DNA of 64,000 nucleotides from Neoalteromonas arenosi (GCF_030362855.1 NZ_JAUCBP010000013.1:276810-340809); one strand, 5' to 3'. Positions 20,368 through 31,550 are shown, counted from the first letter of the stretch. Program-made: numbers and translations. The notes: generated by a model not told the origin, from the letters alone.

Positions 20368-21123
20368 ATGCGATTTTCACCTATCGCCACAGTGTTGTTG
20401 GCGCTTGGCTTAGCAGCATGTCAACCACAAACATCCGACAGCGCTACCACTGACATTGGTTCAGCAACTTCTGAAGCGACGACGTCGACGATTGAAACGG
20501 CGACTGTTGCCGCAGATATAAGTGAAGAACAAAAGCACGCCTACGTAGTCGGTGCGAGCATGGGAACATACATCGCCAACCGTGCTGCGGAAGCTGAGCA
20601 GCTTGGCGTGGCTTTTTCACCCGAAGATGCACTGCAGGGGTTTAAAGACGCAATCAATGACAATGCTGCGTTTACGCTCGATGAGATGAGCCAGATTGCA
20701 CAAGCTGGCGACGCATTGTTTGAACAAAAGAAGCAAGAGCCGGGTCAATTGTTCTTGGTTGAAAATGCTAAGCGTGAAGGTGTTGTGGTGACTGATTCGG
20801 GGCTTCAATATGAGGTGTTGACCGAAGGTACAGGCGCCCAGCCTACCGCTGCAGATACCGTTACGGTGCACTATCGGGGTACGTTTATCGATGGTTCTGA
20901 ATTTGATTCTTCATACTCGCGCGGCGAGCCAATTTCATTTCCACTTAATGGCGTTATTCGCGGTTGGACTGAAGGTTTGCAACTGATGAAGGTGGGTTCT
21001 AAGCACCGCTTGTATATCCCATATGACCTAGCCTATGGACCACGCGGCCGTCCGGGTAGCATTCCGCCTTACTCGACCTTGATCTTTGATGTTGAATTGG
21101 TAGATATCGCTGGCAACGAGTAA
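20368..21123 (+). CDS. fkpA: FKBP-type peptidyl-prolyl isomerase, FkpA-like lipoprotein
   Basis: 251 residues. The signal peptide ends in a lipobox (GLAAC), so unlike E. coli FkpA it is probably a lipoprotein, as in Mip proteins. After a Ser/Thr-rich linker comes the helical FKBP_N dimerisation domain (about 55-140, YVVGASMGTYIANRA) and then the FKBP catalytic domain (about 150-248). The catalytic domain has VTVHYRGTFIDGSEFDSSY, GVIRGWTEGLQLM and IPYDLAYG. It folds proline-containing exported proteins. Preceded by AGGAGA; followed by a strong terminator. Confidence 0.9.
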   Translation: MRFSPIATVLLALGLAACQPQTSDSATTDIGSATSEATTSTIETATVAADISEEQKHAYVVGASMGTYIANRAAEAEQLGVAFSPEDALQGFKDAINDNAAFTLDEMSQIAQAGDALFEQKKQEPGQLFLVENAKREGVVVTDSGLQYEVLTEGTGAQPTAADTVTVHYRGTFIDGSEFDSSYSRGEPISFPLNGVIRGWTEGLQLMKVGSKHRLYIPYDLAYGPRGRPGSIPPYSTLIFDVELVDIAGNE

Positions 21124-21148
21124 TAAACCCGTCAACAGATAGAATTAA

Positions 21149-21180
21149 GCCGGAATACCCTAAGGTTTCCGGCTTTTTTT
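21149..21180 (+). terminator. rho-independent terminator of the fkpA-like gene
   Basis: GCCGGAA and TTCCGGC form a perfect 7-bp stem, followed at once by seven T. It lies 26 bp after the stop. Between it and 21397 no gene was seen. Confidence 0.9.
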
Positions 21181-21396
21181 AAGAGCACACTCCCTGCCCA
21201 GCTTGATTCCATCCCGCCAGCACTCACGACCATTCGCTGTGCGGCTTCACTCTGAATACGCATTCAGGTTTTCAAGTATCGCAACAAACTTGCTACGTAT
21301 TACTAAGTATAGTTAACGGATAACATCTGATAGGAATACTTGGCTATATAAATGGGTTTTTAATAGCCTACGAGAATTTATCTATAAATTAGCGGG

Positions 21397-21639
21397 TTAG
21401 GAAGTACAACGTACCATGACAACGCGACCTAACTTGTAGCTTACTACGCCCAAACCAAAGCACATTAAATTGCTTAAAGCAAAGCTATTTAGCACAGCGT
21501 CTACGACAGAGGCTGCCGCTACTAAGCCTCCGGTTAGGAAAAGTAGAAAACCAACCAGCGACAACACAACACTGGCAGTTGTTTGTGGTTTCTTCCTTGA
21601 AATCAACATATGCGAATTCGGATTGTGGGATGATTTCAT
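21397..21639 (-). CDS. small two-helix membrane protein, unknown
   Basis: 80 residues with a basic N-terminus and two hydrophobic helices (about 23-47 and 53-68). No family recognised. GAGG lies six bases before the ATG, which makes it more likely to be a real gene. It stands alone, with about 250 bp of apparently empty DNA downstream and 157 bp to greB upstream. Confidence 0.55.
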   Translation of the reverse strand: MKSSHNPNSHMLISRKKPQTTASVVLSLVGFLLFLTGGLVAAASVVDAVLNSFALSNLMCFGLGVVSYKLGRVVMVRCTS

Positions 21640-21796
21640 TTTATTGCCTCAAGTGTTGTTATTCTTATAGTGTTGATAGGCCTAAAATAGTTCAAAAATT
21701 AACCGGTTTTTTTTCTGGTGCCGACATCTAAACCGTTGACGCTTAGCACTGTTATATCACATATTATCGACAACCTTCTGAAAATTATGAATTTTA

Positions 21797-22282
21797 ATGA
21801 GAACACCGCTAGTAACTCGTCAGGGCTATAATGCGCTGCGCGATGAATTGGATCATCTTTGGCGCGTTGAGCGTCCAGAAACCACTAAAAAAGTTACCTG
21901 GGCAGCCAGTCTAGGTGATCGCAGCGAAAATGCTGATTATCAGTACAACAAGAAGAAATTACGCGAAATCGATCGGCGCGTGCGTTATTTACGCAAGGCG
22001 TTAGAACGTTTGAAAGTGGTCGATTACGACCCCGTACAGGAGGAGAAAGTACTTTTCGGTGCCTGGTGCAAAATTGAGCGAGAGGATGGCAAAGAATTAA
22101 CCGTTAGAGTCGTAGGTTACGACGAGATATTTGATCGAAAGGATTACATCTCTGTGGACAGCCCTATGGCTAGAGCGCTAGTCGGTAAGATGATTGACGA
22201 CGAGGTGGTCGTCAAAACTGAGGCGGCCACAGCCTACTGGACTATCGTGGATATATGGTACGAGACCCCTAATTCTGATTAA
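21797..22282 (+). CDS. greB: transcription elongation factor GreB
   Basis: Binds the secondary channel of RNA polymerase and stimulates cleavage of the backtracked transcript. 161 residues: the N-terminal coiled coil carries the conserved GDRSENADYQYNKKKLREIDRR, whose acidic tip residues lie in the catalytic loop; the C-terminal FKBP-like domain begins near 80. The sequence is of the GreB type (YNKKKLREIDRRVRYL), not GreA. It is followed 195 bp later by tex, in the same direction. Confidence 0.95.
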   Translation: MRTPLVTRQGYNALRDELDHLWRVERPETTKKVTWAASLGDRSENADYQYNKKKLREIDRRVRYLRKALERLKVVDYDPVQEEKVLFGAWCKIEREDGKELTVRVVGYDEIFDRKDYISVDSPMARALVGKMIDDEVVVKTEAATAYWTIVDIWYETPNSD

Positions 22283-22477
22283 CGCGATCCAAGTATTGCA
22301 TTGTTCGCGAAAAAAGACGGCCACTTAGCTTTGCAGGCCAATGACTATTTTTTATCCAGATATCAAAAATCTGAATATCTTCTTGTAACCACTAACTGAG
22401 AAGCTGATATAATTCGCGCCAGATAAAATCCGATGCAGCGCGTGCCAGAGCCGCTGTATATTGTTTTAGAGATGGAT

Positions 22478-24778
22478 ATGCTTACGAACAGAATTGCTGC
22501 TGAATTAAAAGTTGAAGCAGCTAGAATTAATGCCGCCGTAAAACTGTTAGACGAAGGGGCAACAGTCCCATTTATCGCGCGTTATCGAAAGGAAGTAACA
22601 CAAGGTCTTGACGACACACAATTACGTTTTATTGAACAGCGCCTCGGGTATTTGCGCGAGCTTGAAGATCGTCGCAATGTCATCCTGCGTTCAATCAGCG
22701 AGCAAGGTAAACTTACCCCCGAGCTAAAAACAAAAATTGCCACTGCCGACAGTAAGACTGAATTGGAGGACTTGTATCTTCCCTATAAACCCAAGCGTCG
22801 CACCAAAGGGCAAATAGCGATTGAAGCGGGGTTATTATCACTAGCCGAAGCACTTTACGAAGATCACAACCTGGATCCTGAAGAACAAGCGCGAGAATAC
22901 GTCAATAGTGAATCCGGTATTAATGATGCGAAAGCCGCTCTAGAGGGCGCGCGATATATTTTGATTGAGCGTTTTGCCGAAGACGCGGAGCTCCTAGCAA
23001 AAGTGCGACAGTATCTAATCAAAGAGGCCTTCATCCAAAGCCAAGTTGTCGCAGGTAAAGAAACCGAAGGCGCGAAATATAAAGATTACTTTGCCCATAG
23101 CGAAAAGCTGATGCAAACGCCTTCGCATCGCGCACTCGCAATGTTCCGCGGACGCAACGAGGGCATCTTACAGCTAAAAATGGATGCTGACCCGCAAAGT
23201 GAGAGCAATACCTCGTCTTTTTGTGAAACCTTAATTGCTAGTCATTTGTGTTTTCAACATCAAGGACGTGCAGGTGATGATTGGTTCCAGCAGGTGGTTC
23301 AATGGACGTGGCGTATTAAGTTGCAATTACACCTTGAAACCGAGTTGTTCGCGGCACTTCGCGAAACGGCAGAATCGAGCGCTATTGACGTGTTTGCAAA
23401 GAACTTAAAAGACTTACTCATGGCTGCACCAGCGGGCACAAAAACGACTTTAGGGTTAGATCCCGGCTTGCGAACAGGCGTAAAGATGGCTGTAGTCGAT
23501 GGCACAGGTAAGGTCTTGCATACGGGAACAATATTCCCACATGCACCACAAAAGCAATGGGAAAAGTCAGTTAGAACTCTCGAAACCGTGTGTCAGCAGT
23601 ACAAAGTTGATTTGATCAGTGTCGGCAATGGTACGGGGTCGCGAGAAACCGACGCCTTAGTGGCAGAAATGCTGAAGAAGTCGGGCGCTGATATTCAAAA
23701 AGTCATGGTAAGCGAAGCCGGCGCATCGGTTTACTCAGCGTCTGAACTGGCAGCCAATGAATTACCTGGCATGGATGTCTCTTTGCGCGGTGCTGTTTCG
23801 ATAGCGCGTCGACTTCAAGATCCACTTGCGGAGCTGGTGAAAATTGAGCCGAAAGCGATCGGTGTGGGTCAATACCAACACGATGTCAGTCAAAGTCATT
23901 TGGGGCGCGCACTCGATAATACGATTGAAGATTGTGTAAATGCGGTTGGTGTTGACTTAAATACCGCATCGCCAGCACTGCTTAGTTATGTCTCGGGTTT
24001 AAACAAAACATTGGCGTCCAACATCGTTGCTTTTCGCGACCAACAAGGGCGTTTCAGTAACCGGTTGCAGCTCAAGCAAGTCGAGCGCTTGGGGCCTAAG
24101 GCCTTTGAGCAGGCGGCGGGATTCTTGCGTATTGCTAACGGCGATAATCCTCTAGATGCAAGTGCGGTTCACCCTGAGTCATACCCTGTGGTAGACAAGA
24201 TCATCGACCTCACTAAAGCTGCAGTGAATGATATTGTTGCTAACCCTCAGATACTCAACACAATTGATGCGAAACAATTGGTTGATGAGAATGTCGGGGA
24301 GTTAACCGTAGCGGATATTATTGAAGAGCTTAAAAAGCCCGGTCGCGATCCTCGCCCAGAGTTTAAAACCGCGACGTTCAAAGAAGGTATTAATACCATT
24401 GATGACCTGCAGCCGGGGATGATTCTGGAAGGGGTTGTCAGTAATGTCGCTAATTTTGGCGCGTTTGTTGATGTTGGTGTTCACCAAGATGGATTGGTGC
24501 ATATTTCGGCATTGACGAATAAGTTTATTAAGGACCCGCGCGAGGTTGTTAAAGCCGGCGATATCGTCAAGGTGAAAGTGCTTGAAGTGGACGTCGCGCG
24601 CAAACGCATTGCGTTCACTATGCGCCTCGATGATACGCCAGCTGCAAAGCAACCTGGCAACTCCAAACCGCAAGCAGCCAAAGGGAATAGTCGGCCTAAG
24701 CACAGTAAATCAGCACCAGCGAATGCTGCCATGGGTAATGCATTTGCTGATGCGTTTGCTAAGGCTAAGAAAGGTTAG
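22478..24778 (+). CDS. tex: Tex/YhgF family S1 RNA-binding transcription factor
   Basis: About 766 residues. N-terminal Tex helix-turn-helix region ([21 protein letters not shown]), a YqgF-like RNase H fold ([17 protein letters not shown]), helix-hairpin-helix repeats ([16 protein letters not shown]), then the S1 domain at about 630-700 ([22 protein letters not shown]) and a basic Lys/Ala/Pro tail. Nearly collinear with E. coli YhgF. The frame is open from 22433; the ATG at 22478 is preferred because AGAG lies six bases before it and because of the N-terminal alignment. 22472 is an alternative start. Confidence 0.94.
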   Translation: MLTNRIAAELKVEAARINAAVKLLDEGATVPFIARYRKEVTQGLDDTQLRFIEQRLGYLRELEDRRNVILRSISEQGKLTPELKTKIATADSKTELEDLYLPYKPKRRTKGQIAIEAGLLSLAEALYEDHNLDPEEQAREYVNSESGINDAKAALEGARYILIERFAEDAELLAKVRQYLIKEAFIQSQVVAGKETEGAKYKDYFAHSEKLMQTPSHRALAMFRGRNEGILQLKMDADPQSESNTSSFCETLIASHLCFQHQGRAGDDWFQQVVQWTWRIKLQLHLETELFAALRETAESSAIDVFAKNLKDLLMAAPAGTKTTLGLDPGLRTGVKMAVVDGTGKVLHTGTIFPHAPQKQWEKSVRTLETVCQQYKVDLISVGNGTGSRETDALVAEMLKKSGADIQKVMVSEAGASVYSASELAANELPGMDVSLRGAVSIARRLQDPLAELVKIEPKAIGVGQYQHDVSQSHLGRALDNTIEDCVNAVGVDLNTASPALLSYVSGLNKTLASNIVAFRDQQGRFSNRLQLKQVERLGPKAFEQAAGFLRIANGDNPLDASAVHPESYPVVDKIIDLTKAAVNDIVANPQILNTIDAKQLVDENVGELTVADIIEELKKPGRDPRPEFKTATFKEGINTIDDLQPGMILEGVVSNVANFGAFVDVGVHQDGLVHISALTNKFIKDPREVVKAGDIVKVKVLEVDVARKRIAFTMRLDDTPAAKQPGNSKPQAAKGNSRPKHSKSAPANAAMGNAFADAFAKAKKG

Positions 24779-24793
24779 TCATCGAATGTTGGG

Positions 24794-24821
24794 GGCGTTT
24801 AACATGGACAAGTTAAACGCC
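24794..24821. terminator. perfect 10-bp hairpin between convergent tex and the GspE-like gene
   Basis: GGCGTTTAAC and GTTAAACGCC pair perfectly around an 8-base loop. It sits between two converging stop codons. There is no clear T-run on either side, so it is a probable bidirectional terminator rather than a certain one. Confidence 0.55.
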
Positions 24822-24829
24822 ATTAACAC

Positions 24830-27049
24830 TTAATCGCCACCTAATATTTGCACTTGTGCGATATCAGTGTCACCTTTGATGACTTTGTAGATGGCATCTT
24901 GGACAAGGGTTCGCATGCCATCTTTCATCGCTTGGTCCTTCATTTCAGACACCGATGACTCTTTGTAGACCAAAGAACGCAATTCTGGTGTCATACCTAG
25001 TAACTCGTGCACGCCGGTACGCCCTTTATATCCAGTGTCACCGCATGTTTCACAACCTTTGCCGCGACATAAAGTGGGCTTACCTTGAATGCCTAACTCA
25101 TCTAGATACTCTTCGCCGTATTGTCGCTTAATAAAATTGTATTCATCGTCAGTAGCTGTGTACTCTTCTTTGCAATCCGGACACAGAGTTCGAATCAATC
25201 GCTGGGCGAGAATACCGACGCAGGCATCAGAGAAGTTGACGGGATCTAAACCTAAATCAAGTAGACGCGTAATGGTTTCAGGTGCAGAGTTAGTGTGCAG
25301 TGTCGACAGTACTAAGTGCCCGGTCAAAGATGCTTCGATACCAGCATGAGCGGTTTCCTTATCACGCATCTCACCAATTAGAATGATGTCTGGGTCGGCC
25401 CGTAAAAAAGCGCGTAGCGCGTTGGCAAAAGTAAAGCCGATTTTGGGACTGACCTGCACTTGCTGGAGTCCTGCTTGAGTAATTTCGACAGGATCTTCTG
25501 CTGTCCAAATCTTCTTCTCAGGCGTATTTAAGTAACCGAGAATGGCATGCAATGTCGTTGTCTTACCTGAACCGGTCGGTCCCACAACAAGCAAAATACC
25601 GTGCGGTTTTTTGATCATCTCTTCAAGTCGACGACGATTACTCGGCGCTACGTTCATTTTGTCAATTGGCATGGCGCCACCCGACGCCAATATACGCATA
25701 ACAACGCCTTCGCCAGCAACCGTCGGTATGGTCGCCACCCGGACTTCAACTAATTGCCCGCCCATCCTAAACGCCAGTTTACCGTCTTGGGGCACGCGCT
25801 TTTCGGCGATGTTCAAGTTCGACATGATCTTGATCCGAGCAATCACGGCATTGTGGTGTGAAGCGGGTACTTGGTTTATATCTCGGCAAACACCGTCAAC
25901 CCGCATTCGCACCCGAGTGGGACCGCTTTTTTCAGGGTCAATATGAATGTCCGAAGCGTTCAATCGCTTAGCATCATGAAGAATCCGACTTACCAGACGC
26001 ACAACCGCAGGGGCATCATCCGATAACTCGTCCACGGATTCGTCACTTTCCTCGGCTGATGTTCCAATCTCATCGAGGATCTCGTTCATTTCACCCGGGG
26101 CACCGCCGCCAGTACCTTCGCCAAGGTACTGCAGGATCTGATTAGGGATACCCACCGCAATTTCATAGCTATCGATGCCCAGAGCTCGCTCGATTTCCAT
26201 TAATAGTGCGGCGTTATTAGGCTCCGCCATCAACACAATAATATTTTCATTTGCGTCGGCAACCACAGCGACACAATTGCGCTTTAAGTAACTGCTATTT
26301 AATTTACTGTCACTTTGGTACAGGTGATACTTGTCCGGTAAGTAGCCTATGAAGGGGACTTGGAAATGCACGGATAGGGCAGTACCGATATGCTCATCTG
26401 AAATGCGTTGTTCGGATTGTAAGCGTTGGACCAGCTGGCGGTGGTCATTACTGCTTTCGGTAAGCTCTTTAAGATTGCGTTCGCTAATTTTGTCCAAATG
26501 CACTAGGTAGTCGAACGGCGCACTGGTTCCACCCAATTCGAAGCGAAACTTTGCACCGATCTTATCTGCCAGTTGTTCTGCGGTTTTTAAGTCTGTGTCG
26601 TCAAATGACCCTGACTGCTTATTGATTATTTGCAGTACACCCATCATTACACCAGCGTTGAGAATCGGTACGCAGAGAATGTTTTGCGTTTTAAACGTAC
26701 TATTTTTATCGAACTTATCGGCGAAACGCAGGCGCGGATGGATGTTGGTTAGTTCAAAGCTGTCATAGGGATCATTAATGATAAGTGGAAGTTGCGACAG
26801 AGCCACATAACCGGCGATTGAAAGCGGACTTATAGGGACCTTAATCTCCTTAGTCTCTTTACCTGTCTTAAATCGAGCAACCAAGTCTTGGTGCTGCAAC
26901 CGGCGTTGAAAAATACTCATGCGCTCGGCCTTCAGTAACTCAAGAATCATCGATTCGAGCTCGGAGTATGCATCCATCAGTGGAGACTGCCGCGCTAAGA
27001 GTTCGTTAATCTTAGAAAAACCTTGCTCGAGGGTGTCACTCGCTAACAT
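24830..27049 (-). CDS. GspE/PulE-type secretion ATPase with N-terminal GAF domain
   Basis: 739 residues. An N-terminal GAF domain (about 20-170, LPLIINDPYD, NILCVPILNAGVMMGVLQIIN) is followed by a MshEN/T2SSE-N domain and the AAA+ ATPase. The ATPase has Walker A GPTGSGKTTT, the Asp box LRADPDIILIGEMRD, the His box TGHLVLSTLHTN and the zinc tetracysteine region (CPDC and CETCGDTGYKGRTG). It would power a type II secretion or type IV pilus assembly complex from the cytoplasm. No other gene of such a system is in the window, so it is an orphan. The GAF domain suggests that a small ligand controls it. Confidence 0.88.
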   Translation of the reverse strand: MLASDTLEQGFSKINELLARQSPLMDAYSELESMILELLKAERMSIFQRRLQHQDLVARFKTGKETKEIKVPISPLSIAGYVALSQLPLIINDPYDSFELTNIHPRLRFADKFDKNSTFKTQNILCVPILNAGVMMGVLQIINKQSGSFDDTDLKTAEQLADKIGAKFRFELGGTSAPFDYLVHLDKISERNLKELTESSNDHRQLVQRLQSEQRISDEHIGTALSVHFQVPFIGYLPDKYHLYQSDSKLNSSYLKRNCVAVVADANENIIVLMAEPNNAALLMEIERALGIDSYEIAVGIPNQILQYLGEGTGGGAPGEMNEILDEIGTSAEESDESVDELSDDAPAVVRLVSRILHDAKRLNASDIHIDPEKSGPTRVRMRVDGVCRDINQVPASHHNAVIARIKIMSNLNIAEKRVPQDGKLAFRMGGQLVEVRVATIPTVAGEGVVMRILASGGAMPIDKMNVAPSNRRRLEEMIKKPHGILLVVGPTGSGKTTTLHAILGYLNTPEKKIWTAEDPVEITQAGLQQVQVSPKIGFTFANALRAFLRADPDIILIGEMRDKETAHAGIEASLTGHLVLSTLHTNSAPETITRLLDLGLDPVNFSDACVGILAQRLIRTLCPDCKEEYTATDDEYNFIKRQYGEEYLDELGIQGKPTLCRGKGCETCGDTGYKGRTGVHELLGMTPELRSLVYKESSVSEMKDQAMKDGMRTLVQDAIYKVIKGDTDIAQVQILGGD

Positions 27050-27295
27050 ATAACTGCCAAACTTTTCACTATGGGGCTACATTATAAAGTTTTACGCAAA
27101 AAGTCACTGACCTTAGTGATTATTTAACGCCTGACCATACCTAGGGTTAAACCAAGCGTCGACTATGGGGTTCTCGAGTTTGCATGATCGCATTGGAGTA
27201 AGAGTGGGTTTGGCACGGTTTGTTGTTTAGCACTGTTCAAGTTAGCTGGAATGCCCTATGCTATTTACATAATCTGACCAAGGAGAATCACCAGA

Positions 27296-27847
27296 ATGTC
27301 ATTGGATATCAATATTGAATTAAATGATAGCGATCTTGAGCACTTTAAATCCCTCATGACCGCCGCTATAGAAAAGGCGAAAGGGTTGCCCGCAGAACAA
27401 ATTATTTCTCAGGCACAAGCCGTGTGTGCTGAAATGGAGCAAGCCCGTGTTCCTGATTTTGTTGCGTCAAGAATGGTGTCGTTAGAAATGCTAATTCAAG
27501 CGGTACAAGACGAAGATTGGCAAATGCCTGAAGACGAAAAGGTTGAAGTTTTAACCTCATTGGCTTACTTCGCTGAGCCACATGACCTGGTGCCTGATAA
27601 TGTGCCTGGTTTAGGTTATCTTGATGATGCAATTATGATTGAGTTAGTGATTCGTGACTTGTCACAAGATTTACAAGCTTACCAAGCGTTTTGCGCTTAT
27701 CGAGCCACGGAAGAGCGCCGTCGTGAAGGCACAGTGAATGTTGACCGCGAAACATGGTTAGCCGAGAAACGCACTGAGTTGCGCTCGCGCTTGCGTCGCA
27801 ATAAGAGCACGTCTGGCCGTCGCCGCGTATTCTCACGCATCATGTAA
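27296..27847 (+). CDS. DUF1232 (YkvA-like) protein
   Basis: 183 residues. An N-terminal helical part of unknown nature, then the DUF1232 signature DLVPDNVPGLGYLDDAIMIELVIRDL (positions about 100-125), and a very basic C-terminus rich in arginine (RSRLRRNKSTSGRRRVF). The role of DUF1232 proteins is unknown. AAGGAG precedes the ATG. It lies 91 bp before the S10 promoter in the same direction but is separated from it by a hairpin. Confidence 0.8.
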   Translation: MSLDINIELNDSDLEHFKSLMTAAIEKAKGLPAEQIISQAQAVCAEMEQARVPDFVASRMVSLEMLIQAVQDEDWQMPEDEKVEVLTSLAYFAEPHDLVPDNVPGLGYLDDAIMIELVIRDLSQDLQAYQAFCAYRATEERRREGTVNVDRETWLAEKRTELRSRLRRNKSTSGRRRVFSRIM

Positions 27848-27858
27848 ACTGGTTCGGG

Positions 27859-27893
27859 GTCAGAGTAAAATAGGTCAACCGTTTTACTCTGAC
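27859..27893. repeat. REP-like hairpin / possible terminator
   Basis: GTCAGAGTAAAA and TTTTACTCTGAC form a perfect 12-bp inverted repeat with an 11-base loop, 11 bp after the DUF1232 stop. The arm, with the preceding GGG, resembles the GGGGTCAGAGTAAA motif that recurs in many gammaproteobacterial genomes as a REP sequence mobilised by TnpA-REP (RAYT) transposases. It may also end transcription of the upstream gene. Confidence 0.6.
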
Positions 27894-27937
27894 TGCGGCT
27901 AATTCGCCCAAAACGGCGATTATTTCTACATTCCCCC

Positions 27938-27965
27938 TTGCAATTATCTCTTAGCTCTATATAAT
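27938..27965 (+). promoter_or_regulatory. sigma-70 promoter of the S10 operon
   Basis: TTGCAA (-35) and TATAAT (-10, consensus) with a 16-bp spacer. Transcription would start near 27972, about 208 bases before rpsJ. The location matches the long-leader layout of S10 operons in gammaproteobacteria. Confidence 0.85.
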
Positions 27966-27971
27966 TCGCGC

Positions 27972-28491
<520 letters not shown>

Positions 28492-28509
28492 TAGAAGAGG
28501 GTTATAACA

Positions 28510-29148
28510 ATGACGATTGGTATTGTCGGTCGTAAAGTAGGCATGACTCGCATCTTCACTGAAGATGGCGTTTCGATCCCTGTGACTGTTATTGAAGCAA
28601 CCCCTAACCGCGTGACTCAATTGCGCTCAGACGAAACTGATGGCTACCGTGCATTGCAGGTAACTACCGGTGAGAAGAAAGCAAATCGCGTTAACAAAGC
28701 GGCCGCTGGTCACTTTGCTAAAGCAGGCGTTGAAGCCGGCCGTGGTTTGTGGGAATTCCGTCTTGATGCCAACGAAGGCACTGACATTGAAGTAGGCAGT
28801 GAGTTAACTGTTGAACAATTCAACGATACTAAGAAAGTAGACGTTGTAGGTACTTCAAAAGGTAAAGGGTTTGCGGGCGTTATTAAACGTTGGAACTTCA
28901 GTTCTCAACGTATGACCCACGGTAACTCATTGTCGCACCGTGCACCTGGTTCAATTGGTCAAAACCAATCACCAGGTAAAGTATTCAAAGGCAAGAAAAT
29001 GGCTGGCCAACTTGGCAACAAGCAAGTCACCACACAGTCTTTGGAACTAGTACGCGTAGACGCAGAAAACAACCTATTGTTGGTTAAAGGCACGGTTCCT
29101 GGCGCAACTGGCGGTGACGTCATTGTTAAGCCAGCAGTCAAAGCCTAA
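28510..29148 (+). CDS. rplC: 50S ribosomal protein L3
   Basis: 212 residues. [17 protein letters not shown] at the N-terminus and the long central extension with [18 protein letters not shown] that reaches toward the peptidyl-transferase centre. The glutamine usually methylated by PrmB in the [10 protein letters not shown] segment is present. Second gene of the operon, 18 bp after rpsJ. Confidence 0.98.
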   Translation: MTIGIVGRKVGMTRIFTEDGVSIPVTVIEATPNRVTQLRSDETDGYRALQVTTGEKKANRVNKAAAGHFAKAGVEAGRGLWEFRLDANEGTDIEVGSELTVEQFNDTKKVDVVGTSKGKGFAGVIKRWNFSSQRMTHGNSLSHRAPGSIGQNQSPGKVFKGKKMAGQLGNKQVTTQSLELVRVDAENNLLLVKGTVPGATGGDVIVKPAVKA

Positions 29149-29166
29149 CGTCTGGGGAGTTAAGTG

Positions 29167-29772
29167 ATGGAATTAGCATTGAAAGACGCCAAAGGCGCTC
29201 TTGAAGTATCCGAAGCGACCTTTGGACGTGAATACAACGAAGCCTTGGTTCACCAAGTCGTTGTAGCTTACGGCGCAGGTGCTCGTCAGGGTACAAAAGC
29301 TCAGAAGACACGTTCAGAAGTACGCGGTGGTGGTAAGAAGCCATGGCGTCAAAAAGGCACTGGTCGCGCACGTGCTGGTACAATCCGTAGCCCAATTTGG
29401 GTCGGCGGTGGCCGCGCATTCGCTGCTAAGCCTCGTGATCACGAGCAAAAGGTCAATAAAAAGATGTACCGTGGTGCTGTTAAAAGCATCCTTTCAGAAT
29501 TGGTACGTCAAGACCGTCTAGTAGTTGTTGAAAGCTTTGGCGTTGATTCACCAAAGACTAAAGGTCTACTAGCTAAATTAAACGAGCTTGAATTAAAAGA
29601 CGTTTTAATCGTAACACCTGAAGTTGATGAGAACTTGTTCTTGTCTGCTCGTAACCTCTACAAAGTAGATGTTCGCGATGTACAAGGTGTTGATCCGGTC
29701 AGCTTAATTGCGTTTGAAAAAGTGCTAATGACTGCTGACGCAGTTAAGCAACTTGAGGAGGCGTTAGCATGA
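29167..29772 (+). CDS. rplD: 50S ribosomal protein L4, operon autoregulator
   Basis: 201 residues from the ATG at 29167; the adjacent in-frame GTG at 29164 is not preferred, because E. coli L4 also starts MEL. Conserved [20 protein letters not shown] loop ([19 protein letters not shown]). Besides its ribosomal role, L4 is the known repressor of the S10 operon in gammaproteobacteria. Its stop overlaps the rplW start by four bases. Confidence 0.98.
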   Translation: MELALKDAKGALEVSEATFGREYNEALVHQVVVAYGAGARQGTKAQKTRSEVRGGGKKPWRQKGTGRARAGTIRSPIWVGGGRAFAAKPRDHEQKVNKKMYRGAVKSILSELVRQDRLVVVESFGVDSPKTKGLLAKLNELELKDVLIVTPEVDENLFLSARNLYKVDVRDVQGVDPVSLIAFEKVLMTADAVKQLEEALA

Positions 29773-30068
29773 ACCAGGAACGTCTATTAAAAGTGTTGCT
29801 TGCTCCACATGTGTCTGAGAAATCAACACTTGCGGCAGAAGCGAATAACACAGTTGTTTTTAAAGTTGTTAAAGACGCCAACAAAGCTGAAATTAAAGCT
29901 GCTGTTGAATCTTTGTTCGAAGTAGAAGTGAATTCTGTTCGCACTGTAAACGTTAAAGGTAAAACTAAGCGTCATGGTGCCCACTTCGGTAAGCGTAGCG
30001 ATTGGAAGAAAGCTTACGTTGTACTGAAAGACGGTCAAGAAATCGACTTCGTCGGCGGCGCAGAGTAA
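29769..30068 (+). CDS. rplW: 50S ribosomal protein L23
   Basis: 99 residues, starting [20 protein letters not shown]. Contains the [18 protein letters not shown] basic segment. L23 lies at the exit of the peptide tunnel and docks trigger factor and SRP. It overlaps rplD by ATGA and is 14 bp before rplB. Confidence 0.98.
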   Translation: MNQERLLKVLLAPHVSEKSTLAAEANNTVVFKVVKDANKAEIKAAVESLFEVEVNSVRTVNVKGKTKRHGAHFGKRSDWKKAYVVLKDGQEIDFVGGAE

Positions 30069-30082
30069 GAAGGGGATTAGAC

Positions 30083-30907
30083 ATGCCATTATTGAAAGCT
30101 AAGCCAACTTCTGCCGGACGTCGTCATGTTGTTCAGGTCATTAATCCTGATCTACACAAGGGTGCACCACACGCGCCTTTGCTAGAAAAGAACAGCAAGT
30201 CTGGTGGTCGTAACAACGGTGGTCGCATTACAGTGCGCCACATCGGTGGTGGTCACAAGCATCACTATCGTGTAATTGATTTTAAACGCAATAAAGACGG
30301 TATCCCTGCGAAGATCGAACGTTTGGAATATGATCCAAACCGCTCGGCTAACATCGCATTGGTATTGTACGCAGACGGTGAACGTCGTTACATCCTTGCG
30401 CCTAAAGGTGCAAAAGCTGGTGATGCAGTGCAATCAGGTTCTGATGCACCCATCAAAGCGGGTAACGCAATGCCTATGCGTAACATTCCTGTAGGTACTA
30501 CCGTTCACGCCATTGAAATGAAGCCTGGTAAAGGTGCTCAAATCGCTCGCTCAGCTGGTGCATATGCCCAGATCCTAGCGCGTGATGGAGCTTACGTTAC
30601 CTTGCGTCTTCGCTCTGGCGAAATGCGTAAAGTATTAGCAGATTGTCGCGCCACTATCGGTGAAGTCGGCAACGCTGAACACATGCTACGTTCACTTGGT
30701 AAAGCTGGTGCTAACCGCTGGCGTGGTGTTCGTCCGACAGTTCGTGGTGTTGCCATGAACCCGGTTGATCACCCACACGGTGGTGGTGAAGGCCGTACTT
30801 CTGGAGGCCGTCATCCGGTATCTCCATGGGGTGTGCCTACCAAGGGTAAGAAAACCCGTAGTAACAAGCGTACAGATAAGCTTATCGTACGTCGTCGTAA
30901 CAAGTAA
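30083..30907 (+). CDS. rplB: 50S ribosomal protein L2
   Basis: 274 residues from the ATG at 30083, preceded by AAGGGGA; the frame is open further upstream, but that part overlaps rplW and is not conserved. The signature near the C-terminus, [18 protein letters not shown], contains the functionally important histidine of L2, needed for subunit joining and peptidyl transfer. Confidence 0.98.
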   Translation: MPLLKAKPTSAGRRHVVQVINPDLHKGAPHAPLLEKNSKSGGRNNGGRITVRHIGGGHKHHYRVIDFKRNKDGIPAKIERLEYDPNRSANIALVLYADGERRYILAPKGAKAGDAVQSGSDAPIKAGNAMPMRNIPVGTTVHAIEMKPGKGAQIARSAGAYAQILARDGAYVTLRLRSGEMRKVLADCRATIGEVGNAEHMLRSLGKAGANRWRGVRPTVRGVAMNPVDHPHGGGEGRTSGGRHPVSPWGVPTKGKKTRSNKRTDKLIVRRRNK

Positions 30908-30922
30908 TAGCGAGGATTCACC

Positions 30923-31198
30923 ATGCCACGTTCTCTCAAGAAAGGTCCTTTTATTGACCTTCACTTGCTGAAGAAGGTAGAGGCTGCAGTGGAAAAGAAC
31001 GAGCGTCGTCCAATTAAAACTTGGTCACGCCGTTCAATGATTATTCCAGATATGATTGGTTTAACCATTGCAGTCCATAACGGTCGCCAGCACGTTCCTG
31101 TATTAATCAGTGACGAAATGGTTGGCCATAAGTTGGGCGAATTTGCGCCAACGCGCACTTACCGCGGCCATGTCGCGGATAAGAAAGCGAAACGTTAA
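30923..31198 (+). CDS. rpsS: 30S ribosomal protein S19
   Basis: 91 residues starting [19 protein letters not shown], with the family segment [23 protein letters not shown]. Part of the small-subunit head. Fifteen bases after rplB, with GAGG before the ATG. Confidence 0.98.
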   Translation: MPRSLKKGPFIDLHLLKKVEAAVEKNERRPIKTWSRRSMIIPDMIGLTIAVHNGRQHVPVLISDEMVGHKLGEFAPTRTYRGHVADKKAKR

Positions 31199-31208
31199 GG
31201 GGAAGAAG

Positions 31209-31541
31209 ATGGAAGCATTAGCTAAACACCGTTTTGCCCGTACGTCAGCTCAAAAAGCACGTTTGGTAGCAGATCAGATTCGCGGTTTGCACGTTGAAAA
31301 GGCACTTGAGTTATTAACTTATAGTCCTAAGAAAAGTGCAGCATTGGTCAAAAAAGTACTTGAGTCTGCAATTGCTAACGCAGAGCATAACGAAGGTGCT
31401 GATATTGACGAATTGACCGTTGCCAAAATCTATGTTGACGAAGGCCCAACGATGAAGCGGATCAAGACACGTGCAAAAGGCCGTGCTGATCGTATTTTTA
31501 AGCGTAGCAGTCACATTACTGTGGTTGTAGCGGATAACTAG
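31209..31541 (+). CDS. rplV: 50S ribosomal protein L22
   Basis: 110 residues from the ATG at 31209, ten bases after the rpsS stop and preceded by AGGGGAAG. The open frame begins further upstream, inside rpsS, but only this start gives the normal length. The tunnel-lining hairpin has the usual [19 protein letters not shown]. Confidence 0.97.
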   Translation: MEALAKHRFARTSAQKARLVADQIRGLHVEKALELLTYSPKKSAALVKKVLESAIANAEHNEGADIDELTVAKIYVDEGPTMKRIKTRAKGRADRIFKRSSHITVVVADN

Positions 31542-31550
31542 GAGTAGAGA

